16,429 nucleotides of DNA from Pyropia haitanensis (taxonomy: Eukaryota > Rhodophyta > Bangiophyceae > Bangiales > Bangiaceae): assembly GCA_008729055.1 (NCBI GenBank), contig SDUX01000186.1:1-16429 (forward strand), in the 5' to 3' direction. The position numbers were made by a program, and so were the translations under genes. Shown here in pieces: positions 1 to 9,279 of the stretch; within the stretch, counting starts at the first letter, position 1, and every line of letters starts with the position of its first letter. The notes under the pieces are model-generated. The model was not told the DNA's origin, made no database searches, and was given only the letters and a program-made list of their open reading frames with translations.

Positions 1-930
1 AAGGGCGCAGGGTGCGGGGCCCGCCGCGGGGCAGAGGCAGCACCACCCGCGGGCCATCCACGGCTAAGCCCGACGCGGTTGGCGGCGGCGGCGGCGGCGG
101 TGCACGCGCCGCCGCGGGCGGACACGCCGGCGGGGCCGCCCCTCCCCCCACGGGCGCGACGGAAAGAACAGAGGGAAATGGGGACACGTGGGGTGGACGG
201 GAAACAAAAAAGAAAGCGAGGACACGCTCACGTCAGCGGGCCAGGGCGCGGCCGCCTCCCCGCCCACCTCCCGCTGGCTCCTCTCCCCACTTTGCTGTTC
301 GTCTGTACAACAGCGTCTCCATCGGCACCACCCCCCCTCTCACCACCCCCGCCACCCTCCCCCCACAATCCCCCGCTCCCACCATCCACCCCCTCCTCTC
401 CCCTCACCCACACGAGCGCTGCCGCCGCAGGGCCACACCCATGCCCCCGCCCCCGCCGCGGCCCCCATACCCGCCGCCGCCGCCGCCGCCGCCGCGTGCA
501 CCATGTCGTCGGCTCGAAACTCTGGTGGGGGAAGGGGGGGGGGGTGGTGGAGGAGGGAGAAAGGGGGTTTGGACGTACAGACACCCACCACTGTCACCAA
601 TCCGTCAACGGTGCGCAGCGCGGCGCACAGAACCCCGCATCCCACGAGGGAGGCTCCCCGCGGGAGGCACCGAGAAGCCGCCGCGCAAGGCCACGGCGAC
701 GACCCAGGATGACGACGGCAGAAGGGGGACACGCCGCTGTCCGAAGCGGACGAACAAAAGCCCGCCACGGTCACAAAAGCGCCGAAGGTGCGCAGCGCAG
801 CGACCGACGCCAGCCTCCCCCGCGGGAGTCTCCCCAGCAGAAGAAGCACGGCCACACACGGTCACCGCAGGCCACAGCTGCGGTCCGGCCTCCCGCGGTG
901 GAGCGCCCCTGCAACGCTCTCCCGCTGCGA
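1..930. repeat. GC-rich low-complexity region with triplet microsatellites
   Basis: This stretch holds a (GGC)n tract at 81-100, a (CCG)n tract at about 471-494, a C/A-rich tract at 300-420 and a G11 run near 533-543. Open frames exist on both strands but are Arg/Pro/Gly-rich and shift between frames as expected for shadow ORFs in GC-rich DNA. A weak duplicated motif (CAC-GTCAC...GGTGCGCAGCGC) appears near 589-625 and 763-800. I see no gene here. Confidence 0.6.
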
Positions 931-990
931 CCTGTCCTGTTCAAAACATTAAAAACAGACAACCCAACGGGCGTTTCATTATGAGACCCT

Positions 991-1008
991 CTCACAGGGG
1001 CCTGTGAG
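991..1008. repeat. Short hairpin (8-bp arms)
   Basis: CTCACAGG and CCTGTGAG are perfect inverted repeats separated by GG. It lies in a locally AT-richer patch (about 930-1370). It could form an RNA hairpin, but no adjacent gene gives it a role. Confidence 0.4.
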
Positions 1009-2690
1009 CGCCTTCGAGCGCAACTACACAACAAATACAGCCGTTGAATGCAAGAAGAAACGCCGTTTCCAGGCTCCCTGAAGCACACAGACTGCGTTTC
1101 CGGCGATCTGAACGAGGAGCACCCGCCCAAAACACTTAAAGCTCTCTCACAGGAAGAAGGAGAGAGCGCGTGTTCAAACAAACACACTGTGTGAGCCGCC
1201 CAGAGAAGGCGGTCACATGCATGTAGGAAGCGCATGAAACGGGGCCTTGTAGCCTTCGTTTGAGGCGCTTTGGCGTACACAGGAGCCTCGGAGAAATACT
1301 CCCGCAACGTGCTCTGGGACTTGTTTTCGGTCTTCGGGGTGGGGTGATGTATCGTTCTCATCGCGAGTAGTACCCTGACCTAAAGGCCAGGGAATTTTCT
1401 GACTTGGACAGTACTGAACTGAAAGTGCGGTCGTGAATATTCACGGGCCTTCTTTTGGCTGTCCCATTCTGTCTAGCCTCCGCGATGAGAATTGCACAGC
1501 CCAGCGCGGGAGGTAACAAGTCCATCAGCTCCTCGTGTCTTCCTGCTCGGGGTCGTGCGGGCCAGCCGCTACAGCCCGCTCTCTGGGACGCCACTGGGGC
1601 TGAGGACGGGGATGGGGGACGCACCGCGGCGGCCCCTGCGCGGTTCGGGCAGCCGCCATGGGCGTGGGGGGCGGCACGTCCTGGCAGGCCCGCGGGCCAA
1701 CCGGCCGTCCCCCTCCCGCCCGCGCCCACTCCCCGCCACAACTCCCCCACTGTCAGGGACAGGGCCTTGGCGTTGCGGTCTGGAGGGACACGTGAGGGGG
1801 GGGGCCGTCCACGTGACGCCATGGTGGGCACGCGCGGGCTGCAGCGCAGCCTACTCCGCAGCGGCGACGCGCAAGACGCAGGGGGGCTCAGACCTGGCCG
1901 CTGCACCTTGCATCCCCCATTTGTTCTCTCAGCAGTGATCCTTCCGCGCATACTTTAAGGTCGAGAGCTGCGCGATGGAAGTGAGGCGCGCGTGCAGGGG
2001 CAGTATCATCCGGTGGTGCCCCGCGGTCTTCCGGCCTTCGGGCATGGCGGTGCGTGGGCCCAGGCGGACGCTGCTTGGCATGACGCGGGGCCCCTTGCTT
2101 CTTCTTGGTTTGTACTTTTTTCCACCCACCACCTTCACTCAATTCCCGATTGGACTGCCGCGGCGAAGTGACGCGAATTCATCGCCCCGAGCTTGCGAAC
2201 CATTGCGTGGGGGGTGCCTGGCCGCAGGCGGGGAGCTGCGGAGAGGAGCCGTGGCACACTGCTTCCCTCTCCCACGGCGCTGCCCCACCAAGACAAGCCC
2301 CCAACACACCCGGCTCGCTGGCCGCGGCTCGTGCCGCGGCGGGAGTAGAGGCGTCACCAGCTATAGCGGCTCCGGTCCGCACGGGGCCGCCCGTAATGCG
2401 GGCGCGGGCGCGGCCGGGGCCAACTGTCGCCATCTAGGGTACAAGAATGCAGGGGCAACGCGCCTGGTAGGCGTGGCGAGCGGTCTGGCGTGGTGGCGGT
2501 AGCAGCCTCCGCCCAAACCCTCAGTAGGTGACCACTCACGGCGGCTGCGCTTTCCCGCCCCCCTTACGCCCCCCCGCGGCGGCCTTTCCTCTCCAGGGTC
2601 GGGGTGCGCAAAGGCTGTTGGTCCCCCAGGTGGTGCATCTGCATGGCGGGCACATGGGGCAATAGGTGTCCGAGGTGTGGCTGAGCCTCT
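1009..2690. other. No supportable gene
   Basis: Several 60-200-codon open frames exist on both strands. None shows a recognisable domain, and opposite-strand frames are equally long, which is typical of GC-rich non-coding DNA. The longest, on the minus strand at 1358-1951, starts with ATG but is Pro/Arg/Gly-rich with no recognisable fold. The only distinct signal is a 14-bp palindrome at 1432-1445. Confidence 0.4.
1432..1445. repeat. 14-bp perfect palindrome
   Basis: CGTGAATATTCACG is a perfect dyad with no spacer, sitting in a lower-GC stretch. It could be a dimeric protein binding site; there is no further support. Confidence 0.35.
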
Positions 2691-2696
2691 GGCCTT

Positions 2697-2754
2697 ATTG
2701 GATCGGGCGGACGGCTACACTGAGGGAATCCTGGTTGATCGCCTGCATTTAAAA
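2697..2754 (+). promoter_or_regulatory. Possible CCAAT/TATA-like core promoter
   Basis: ATTGG (inverted CCAAT) at 2697-2701 and ATTTAAAA at 2747-2754 stand upstream of the plus-strand coding-like segments that begin near 2784. Both motifs are common by chance; the position is the main argument. Confidence 0.2.
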
Positions 2755-2783
2755 CGCCCTAAAACGGCACGCGCTTCATTCGC

Positions 2784-3282
2784 GTGGGGGGGTTCACCTC
2801 TGATACCAGCCGGAGCAGGCCACACACACTTTCGCAGGTAGGTCTGGCAGCGGTGGCGGCCGCCGCGGCCGCGGGCGACAAGCGTAACCCGGAGGAGGCT
2901 CGAGTGGTCCGACAGGCGTACAAAGGCGTGGTCGTGCCGTCCAGCGATGCCGGACGTTCCGGACGGACGCCACGCCCATGTGCGCGGCGCCGCGCGAGAT
3001 GCCTCACTTGGCGGACGTGAGATTCACCACTTCGTCCATGTCTTCCAGCACGGCGTGGAACGAGGTGCCAAATGAACACGGCCAGCGCCCACGTAAAGGG
3101 ACAAGAAAAAGACTATGCAGACCTACCGCGGGGTGTATCGCCCGCTATTCCACCTGAGAAGCGGACTTCTAAAGGTTCGTGAAGTCCTGGTCTCAGTTAG
3201 CCGCAACCTCGTGGCGCGGCTTCCGGAGTGGGACGCCAAGCGACATCTGCCCACGCGCGAGGGTGGCCAGCGAGGGCACTAG
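2784..3282 (+). other. Unidentified coding-like segments (possible exons or relic)
   Basis: Three short plus-strand frames follow one another: an open frame ending in TGA at 3018-3020 (no ATG), ATG 2978 to TGA 3157 (59 codons), and ATG 3115 to TAG 3282 (55 codons). Each has many G/C-ending codons and a balanced, non-repetitive composition; the last contains the stretch LVARLPEWDAKRHL. A strong donor-like CGCAG|GTAGGT is at 2833-2843. The minus strand over about 3000-3070 also has a coding-like frame, so strand is not certain. Overlapping frames could be exons of a spliced gene or a frame-broken pseudogene. I recognise no family. Confidence 0.28.
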
Positions 3283-3613
3283 TGGGCGAGTGCACGAGGT
3301 TGCGGACGCACAGGACTCCAGAGCCACAAAGGAGGCAGCCCTAGCGATGACGAATTGAGAGACAGCAGGAACGACTCTGACACGTCGGCGCTCGCGGGAG
3401 TAGCAGGCGCCCCAGCGGCGCGCAAGCGGCGCGTGTGTAGCGGTCCACCACCCTGGCCTCTTACAGGGACGGGCGGGCGCAGCCGCTCGAGTCAACCCTG
3501 CCCCCTTTGGTTGCCCGATTCCGGAGCTGGTGTGTCCGCGCTCCCCCCACGCCCCCCCGCCGCCACGACGCATGGCCGCAACGGTTCAAATCCCCATGCC
3601 GCTTCGCTGACCT
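3283..3613. other. No supportable gene between segments
   Basis: There is no coherent coding frame. A minus-strand frame runs across this stretch but has no recognisable features. A GGTTCAAATCC string at 3583-3593 resembles a tRNA B box but has no surrounding tRNA fold. Confidence 0.35.
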
Positions 3614-4465
3614 TTGCTCATCACCGCTGATGCCCCGGCGACGAGTGGGCAGTTGGTGGGTCGCCACATGCTTCTCAATGTCAACGCTCTGGCCAAGGTG
3701 GCGTCGCTGTCAAACAAGTTGCGATGCGCGGAGACACGTGCCCGTGCTGCCGCCTCTAGACGGTGTCAGACTACGTGTTACTTGGTATCTACCTTCCGAC
3801 CATGGTCGGAAGTGGGACGCCGGCAGCGCGACTAGATTGAGAAGGAGAGTGCAGCGGGGGAGGCCAAGTCGAGAGGCAAGCGCATTCCCGCGGTATCGGA
3901 TGCCCAGCAAGCGGCGGTAGCCAAGAGCCTGCTGCTCCAGCCTGGGATGGAGGTGCTGGTAGTGCAGCGCTGCTCGCGGCTGAACGCCGTCTGGACGCTG
4001 CAGTACGCTCTAGAGGCGTGGACGGAGACAACACGCGGCCTTGCGTTGAGCGACCTCTCACCGTGCACAAGTTTGAGCATGTTATGGGCGGAAGGGCGGG
4101 GCCTGGACGTGGTGTGCTCGTATATCTTCAAAAAGAGAACGACCGAGGGCGTGATGCGCCAAAGTGGGTCGCAGCCCGACGCCGAGCCCTATATGTGCCC
4201 CTGTGAGTGCTGGCAGACGCGAGGATGGCGCTTTTTCAACGCCCGGGGGGTGACCTCACCCACTCGGGGGTTCAGTTTCCCAGGTCTTCTTTCTGGGGGA
4301 CCCGGAGTTGGTAGTGGCGGGTGTGACCCAGGCGCACTTGCGGGAAGGCGGCTAGACGCGGGCCTCCGCCGCAAGAATCGGCTTTTCGTCAGCCCGAGCA
4401 CTTCAGGTGGTCTTCTCAATCTCATGTCACTTTTCTCTACCACAACACGCACCGCAAGCTCGTGA
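3614..4465 (+). CDS. Unidentified protein, open frame with one in-frame TAG
   Basis: A plus-strand frame is open from about 3614 (TTG, so the true start is unknown) to TGA at 4463-4465, interrupted once by TAG at 3833-3835. Composition looks coding on both sides of the stop, with G/C-ending codons and stretches such as LLLQPGMEVLVVQRCSRLNA and YMCPCECWQTRGWRFF (a Cys cluster, CPCEC). The stop could be removed by a 51-nt phase-0 intron (GTATCT at 3785 to CTAG at 3835), or this could be a pseudogene. After about 4250 the frame looks less coding; a better frame may begin after TTTCCCAG near 4283. No family is recognised. Sense strand is likely but exon structure is unproven. Confidence 0.33.
3793..3812. 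repeat. 20-bp perfect palindrome
   Basis: CTTCCGACCA is followed immediately by TGGTCGGAAG, a 10-bp-arm dyad with no spacer. It lies inside the possible 51-nt intron at 3785-3835, just before the in-frame TAG. In RNA it could fold back only with an opened centre; in DNA it could be a dimer binding site. Confidence 0.5.
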
Positions 4466-4785
4466 TGATGACGTGCGGCGAGCCCGACACATCAACGATC
4501 GGAGGACGTTTGCCTGCTGCAGTTCAAAATCAATCTGGCGGGCGTCCTTATCCACACCTCAGGTGGCGAGTGTCTGCTCCTGCTACCCACTGAGGCTCTT
4601 TTGAAGTGAGAGCAGGCCCTCATAGAATACGCTGTGGGCCCGGCGGGGAGGGCGGCCATGGTTGAGCTGCAGCAGCTGTTTGGCAATGTTGGCGGCTGCG
4701 TCATCTTCATGAGGAGCACGGCCACCTGATCAAGCAGCCCTATACCGCGCGTTTGGCGTGAAGAATGCGCGGCGCAGCTGAAGGG
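4466..4785 (+). other. Short coding-like patches, no intact gene
   Basis: Two patches have coding-like codon use. One near 4446-4522 contains HRKLVMMTCGEPDTSTIGG. The other, near 4616-4729, contains GRAAMVELQQLFGNVGG, follows an AG and ends in TGA. They lie in different frames and are not joined by obvious splice sites. They may be exons or relics of the same unidentified locus. Confidence 0.22.
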
Positions 4786-4917
4786 TAGGCAGCGCACGAG
4801 TGGTATCTTTTCTCAAACAGCGGTGCACCGCGGGGGCCATCAACAAGGCTGTGTTGGCGGCACTGTAACGTTGTGACGAATCTCAGTATTTCCCTCCCCA
4901 TCCCCGCACCTGCCCAG

Positions 4918-5110
4918 CCGAAAAAACGGCGCAAAGATTCTGCCATCTGCGGCGCATACGGGTTCCGCAAGTCATCAGCAGCCACCGAGTCGCACTACTT
5001 TTACAACTGGAAGCTGGTCAAAGGACGCCTTTAGTGCGTTTCTACACTGCCCCGAGGCCACCCCTTATGCACTCGGGCGCCCTGCTCGGCAGTGGGGTGC
5101 TTGCATAACA
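4918..5110 (+). CDS. Candidate internal exon, unidentified protein
   Basis: A pyrimidine-rich tract ending in CAG (about 4889-4917) is a good splice acceptor, and a consensus donor GTAAGT begins at 5111. Two plus frames are coding-like between them. One gives a basic PKKRRK stretch (nuclear-localisation-like) and ends at TAG 5032-5034. The other is open to the donor and contains SKDAFSAFLHCPEATPYALG. I cannot tell which is used. No family is recognised. Confidence 0.27.
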
Positions 5111-5280
5111 GTAAGTTTTTTCACTCTTTGAGTTACTTCTGCTGTCTTTCACTTTTTGTGTTTGGTGGTGTGCTACAATCGCAATGTGCTTCTCCATCTC
5201 TCCTCGGTATGCTATGCCGCTTGCCAAGGGACGCAAACAGGCCGTATTTGTGTGACGGATTGATGCTTTCAGGTGTCTGA
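5111..5280 (+). other. Possible intron
   Basis: It starts with GTAAGT, has a T-rich interior and ends near TTTCAG (5272) or CTGAG (5281), just before an open coding frame. Base composition is clearly richer in T than the flanks, as in many introns. Not proven. Confidence 0.3.
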
Positions 5281-5934
5281 GGTGCTCTCTACGGGCACAC
5301 GACACGAACGACTGCTCGGAATCCCTGCCTGTTTCCTCGTACAATATATCATCAAGGCGTCTCTTTCACGCAAAAGCAGCACCTGTCTACTTTCGACGAG
5401 GATTACGTTTGCGCTTGCTTGTCCAATGCCCTCTTCCAGTCCGAGGCGCGCCGGGCTAGGGTGTACTGTGAGCGCAAGAAGGCGGTGCAAATCCAGTTAC
5501 ACGACAAGCGCCGTGCCCGTCTGGGCAATTTGGTGGGCACCCTTAACCCGGTGGCCCGGGCCGTGAATACCTTGGCGTCGGGCGGGTCAACGGCGGCTGC
5601 TATATGCCGAGACCACCTGGCCGCCACAAAAGAGCCAGTGTGTTGCGCGAGTGGAGGGCTAAATATGGTGTCAGCTGCCCTGGAGGTCGCAGTGGCGCAC
5701 GCAAGCGGAGGATCAAGCGGCAGTACATCACATGTTGACCCGAACATGGGACTGGCGGTGCTTAGCAGCAGAATGGTCGAGGCTGACAAGAGGGCCGCCG
5801 CGCTCCTCAGCGGCGCGGAGCAGAATCTGCAGGCCCTTGTTGGCTTGAGCAAACTGCACGTTGGCTGGCTGTCTTTCTCGCCTGCTGTCTACCCGGGGTG
5901 GTCATCCCTGTGGTATTTCTGCAATGCAGGTTGA
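5281..5934 (+). CDS. Unidentified Ala-rich protein segment (partial)
   Basis: A plus-strand frame is open for 217 codons to TGA at 5932-5934, with no clear ATG at its start, so it is probably an exon or a 5'-incomplete gene. Composition is protein-like and unlike the GC-driven shadow ORFs: a basic, charged part (for example RRARVYCERKKAVQIQLHDK) followed by an Ala-rich amphipathic part (MVEADKRAAALLSGAEQNLQ) that could be helical. The last about 25 codons, after a lysine near 5850, are hydrophobic and may be intron read-through, since a pyrimidine-rich tract ends in GCAG near 5931. The retrotransposon junction follows 67 nt after the stop, so this gene may have been cut by it. I recognise no family. 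Confidence 0.38.
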   Translation, partial: GALYGHTTRTTARNPCLFPRTIYHQGVSFTQKQHLSTFDEDYVCACLSNALFQSEARRARVYCERKKAVQIQLHDKRRARLGNLVGTLNPVARAVNTLASGGSTAAAICRDHLAATKEPVCCASGGLNMVSAALEVAVAHASGGSSGSTSHVDPNMGLAVLSSRMVEADKRAAALLSGAEQNLQALVGLSKLHVGWLSFSPAVYPGWSSLWYFCNAG

Positions 5935-5987
5935 AGTTGTTGACCAATCTCTTTTTCTTTCGACCCATCTGACCGCGCGGTAAAAGC

Positions 5988-7313
5988 TCACGAGGCGAGT
6001 GGAACGCCGCCGGCCACACGCGGGGGGCCGCCCGCCGCCGGCGCGGCAGGCGTGTCGACCCTCGCGCGGGGGGTGCGGGGGCGGCCGGGTGGCGGCGCGC
6101 GCGGGCGGGAAGCCGGCGGCGGGGGGTCAAACAAATGCCGCCGCCGCGCAGCACCGCGGGGCGCAGGCGGCGGCCGGGACGGCACAGCCGCCGCTGGGGC
6201 GGCGCGTGCGGTCTTGGCGGCCATCCCCCGTGCGCGGTCGGGCGCCGCCCGGCCGGCGGTGGGGAGCGCCGGCGGCAGCGGGCGCGTCGCTGCCACTGCG
6301 CCGGCGGCGGGCGCGGCGTCCGCGTCGTCCGCCGCCGGCAGCCGCAACAGACTGTCGCCGAGTGCGCGTAGGGCGGGCGAGTACGCCCGCCCCGCGCGCA
6401 GCGCGTCCACCCACGACGCCAGCGCGGCAGCCGGCGTCACGAGCGTGCGCCCGCCGATCCCCAGCCCCCCCATGGCGGGAGGGAGCGCCGCGCGCGCCGC
6501 AATGGCGTCGCGCGTGGCGGGCGTGTCGACCGCGTCGGTCAGCAGGCCCAACAGGGCCTGCTTCGCGTCGCGGTCGACGGCGCCCGCCAGCCGTGCGCCC
6601 CACACCAGTGGTAGCGCCCGCAGCCAGTAGTTGGGGCGGGGGCCGGCACACAGGCGCAGCAGCAGCAGCTGCGCCTGCAGCGCCGAGGCGGGCAGCGCCG
6701 CGATAGCGCGGCACAGCCCCGCCTGCTCCGCCGCCAGCCGGTCCACGCCCGCAGCGACAAACGCGTCCGCCCCGAGGGGAACGGAGAACTGCGTGGTCCC
6801 CCCCACCGCCCATTGCGCCGGCCAGCCGGCCGGCGCCGGCGCGCCGGCCGGCGACCAGCCGACGCTCTTGGCCGGCGCCAGCTCGGCGTCGACGGCCGCC
6901 CCGACGGACGCGGCGGCGCCGACGAGGCGCTGCAGGTGAGCAGGGGGGCCGGCCGCGACCACGTCGTCGTGGAAGGCGCGGATGAGCAGCGTCGGCTGGG
7001 CGGCGCGCAGCCGCTCCAGCACCAGCCACAGGCCCGCCGCGTGCAGCAGCGGGCCGAGAGGGTCGCCCTGCTGGGCGCCCCGCTCGGCCCGCAGCCACAA
7101 GCGCGCGGGCGGTGTGGCCAGTGCGAGGGCGGACGCAGCACCGCCAGCAGCCCATCCGTTACCGCCACCACCGGCGGCCGCGTCGTCAGCCGCACCCGCG
7201 CGGCGGCCGCTGACGTCCTCTGCTGGCACGGCCCCGCCCCCGCCGTGGACGCGCGTGCCTGGCTCGGGCGGCGGGGGGGTCCAGCCCCGTCCGCCGCCCA
7301 GCCGTATACGCAC
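5988..7313 (-). CDS. ORF2 copy A, RT palm/thumb half, 3'-truncated
   Basis: This half carries the catalytic core of the reverse transcriptase: motif B GAQQGDPLGPLL (about 7041-7086), motif C FHDDV (6974-6960; FxDD type) and motif D-like PAKSVGW (about 6857-6877). The conserved thumb sequence PPAMGGLGIGGRTL (about 6445-6486) comes next, and then a proline/arginine-rich linker. The frame leaves the element at 6001 and uses three flanking codons before its stop at 5988, so the CCHC knuckle and endonuclease are lost. In this copy a base is missing near 7136 compared with copy B: upstream, the better coding frame (RPPVVAVTDGLLAVL) is one step away, so the first part of this open frame (7313 to about 7136) is probably not translated as such. 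RT identity is firm; activity of this truncated copy is unlikely. Confidence 0.85.
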   Translation of the reverse strand: MRIRLGGGRGWTPPPPEPGTRVHGGGGAVPAEDVSGRRAGAADDAAAGGGGNGWAAGGAASALALATPPARLWLRAERGAQQGDPLGPLLHAAGLWLVLERLRAAQPTLLIRAFHDDVVAAGPPAHLQRLVGAAASVGAAVDAELAPAKSVGWSPAGAPAPAGWPAQWAVGGTTQFSVPLGADAFVAAGVDRLAAEQAGLCRAIAALPASALQAQLLLLRLCAGPRPNYWLRALPLVWGARLAGAVDRDAKQALLGLLTDAVDTPATRDAIAARAALPPAMGGLGIGGRTLVTPAAALASWVDALRAGRAYSPALRALGDSLLRLPAADDADAAPAAGAVAATRPLPPALPTAGRAAPDRARGMAAKTARAAPAAAVPSRPPPAPRGAARRRHLFDPPPPASRPRAPPPGRPRTPRARVDTPAAPAAGGPPRVAGGVPLAS

Positions 7314-8493
7314 GGCCCCCCCCGCCGTAGGCCCACGAGAGGTACGGGCCTACGAGGGGGAGGGCGCGGCACAGCACCGCGTCCGCCGCCGCGCGCGACA
7401 CCAGGTTGAAGGCGTTGCGGTAGTCCAACTGGACTACCGCATGCCCGGGGTGTTGGGCAGTGTGGGCCTCCAGCTCGTGGAGCAAGCGCTCGCACGCGCT
7501 GGAGACCCCCACCCCCTGCTGCGTCGGCGCCAGCAGGCGCGCCGCCGCCCCGCGCACAGTGCGCGCCAGGGCGGCGGCGGCCAGCTTGCGGAGCACCTCC
7601 GGCATCCCGATGGGCCGGAGGCGGGGCAGACCGTCCTCCCCTGGCCCGCCAGGCTTGGCCAGCAGGAGGAGGTCTGCCCCCGCCAGCGCGTGCGTGGCGG
7701 CTCGGGGGACGCGCGCCACGGCGGCGTCCCCCGCCAACAGCAGCACCACCCCCACCAGCGAGTCCCTCCCCTCCTCCCCCAGCGCCCACAGGTGCTCCGT
7801 CCGGAGACCGGACGGGCCGGGGGAGGAGCCGCGCGGCGCCGCCCGGATGGCGTCCACCGCGGCGGCACGGGTGACGGCGGTGGGCACGTCACCCGCCTCG
7901 CCAAACGCCGCCGCCCGCGACAGCTCGGCCGGGAAGGCCGCCTCGACAGAGGCCGCCGTCGCCAGGCCGGCCGTCGCGGGCGGGAAGAGCGTGCGCGCCT
8001 TTGCCCACACGGCGGGCGTCTGCGGCGCGGGCGGGTTGGCCGTCAGGGCGCGGGCAGCCGCGCCCAGACGACCGGCGCGCACAAGCCGCAGCGCCCGCCG
8101 CTGGGCGGCCGTCGTCTCGCCGCTCGTGGCCGTCCGTGCCGGCCGGCCGCCGTCGCGGCGGACGGGCGCACGTCGCCCGCCGGGGCGCCACACTCCCGCG
8201 TCGCGGTCGGCGAGGGCGGCGGCAAAGTCGCCGCCCAGCACCGCCGCCGCGCGCGCCGCGTGCGACAGGGCGGGCGCCGATTCGCCATCGGGCGCGGCGG
8301 TGGCCGGCGCGTGCAGCAGCAGCGACGGCAGCAGCAGCAGCCACAGCCACGCCGCCTGCCGCGCCGGCTCCCGCCGCGCCCAGTCGAGCGCCTCGGCGGC
8401 CAGTGCCCGCCACGGCGCCAGCAGTGCGGACGGCACGTGCGGCACCGTGCGGGCGCCGGACGCCGTCAGCGGCGCCCACGACGCGCCAGGCGG
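6001..8493 (-). repeat. Direct repeat, left copy (ORF2 of copy A)
   Basis: It aligns end to end with 13919-16429 in the same orientation. By manual alignment there are about two dozen indels, nearly all of 1 nt, and only a few substitutions. The right limit is set by the window edge, not by loss of similarity. The left limit (GGAACGCCGCC) is a sharp junction. Confidence 0.95.
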
Positions 8494-9279
8494 GGCGGCG
8501 CGCAGCAGGAACGCGTCGCGCGCGCGCGCCCAGGCGGCGTGGTCGACCGTGAAGAGGTCGGCTCGCCTGGGCGCGCGCACGTCCGCCCCCCGCGCTCTCG
8601 CTGCCCTCGTCGCCGCGGCCACCGCCGCCGCCACCGCAGCCGTCGTCGCCCCCGCCGCGTCCCCGCCAGCCGCACGCGCGCTGCCGCCAGCGCTGGCCGC
8701 CGTCGGGGCGGCCGCCCGCGCGCGGCGCAGGGCCGGGTTCAGCCGGCACTTTGGCTCGTGGGAGCGCAGTGCCGACTGCCCCGTCTGGCCCCGCGCCGCG
8801 CGGAATGGGCGGTCGCACCAGCGGCAGCCCGCCAGCTGCAGGGCTGCCGCCACCGCCGCGGGCACCTCTGCCAGCACGTGCGCTGTGCGGAGGTGCACCA
8901 GGGACCGCTGGTCGGTCAGCGGCGCCGTCAGCACCACCGTGCATCGCGCGGCAGGGCATCTGCCGGGCGCCGTGACGGTGGCGCAGTCGGCGCCGCCGCC
9001 GTCCGCCGCGGTCGCCGGCGCGGCGGTGCGCGCGCTGTCGGCGTCGCCGCGGCCGTCCCCGTCGCGGGCGCCGCTACGGGCGCCCGCCACCGCCGCCACC
9101 CGACCATCTGATGCGGTGGCGGCGGGTGCCCTCAGGTCGGCTGGGGGCACGCTCGGACGCGCGCCGCCCCCCCCCCCGCGGGAAAGGGGGGCGCAGCGTC
9201 CGCTGCCGCCGCGGCGCGTGCCGGCTCAGACGCCGACGCACGCTGCCCTGCGGCGGCAGAGCGACGGGCGTCACTCATG
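7186..9279 (-). CDS. ORF2 copy A, zinc fingers and RT N-terminal half
   Basis: The likely start is ATG 9279-9277, which overlaps the ORF1 stop (ATGAGTGA). The frame then changes at an 11-C run (9167-9177) into the long open frame. Next come a C2H2 finger (CX4CX15HX4H, 8958-8878) and a C2HC finger (CX2CX18HX3C, 8826-8746), as in the DNA-binding N-termini of R2-type LINEs. RT fingers follow: SSPGPSGLR (about 7801-7827), LRPIGMPEVLRKL (about 7584-7622) and LAPTQQGVGVSS (about 7496-7531). Motif A is QLDYRNAFN with the catalytic Asp at 7425-7423. The correct frame is lost near an 8-C run at 7316-7323; downstream codons to 7186 are out of frame. ORF2 would nick target DNA and copy the element RNA in the nucleus. 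Confidence 0.88.

Noticed and set aside
1931..1951. GCGGAAGGATCACT on the minus strand, like the 3' end of 18S rRNA
   Set aside because: Only about 13 nt match, the upstream 18S sequence is absent, and no ITS or other rRNA sequence follows.
1997..2012. GGCAGTATCAT resembling the start of U4 snRNA
   Set aside because: Similarity is limited to about 10 nt; the rest of U4 is absent.
3583..3593. GGTTCAAATCC, a tRNA B-box-like string
   Set aside because: The flanking bases do not form a T stem, and there is no anticodon arm or A box at the right distance.
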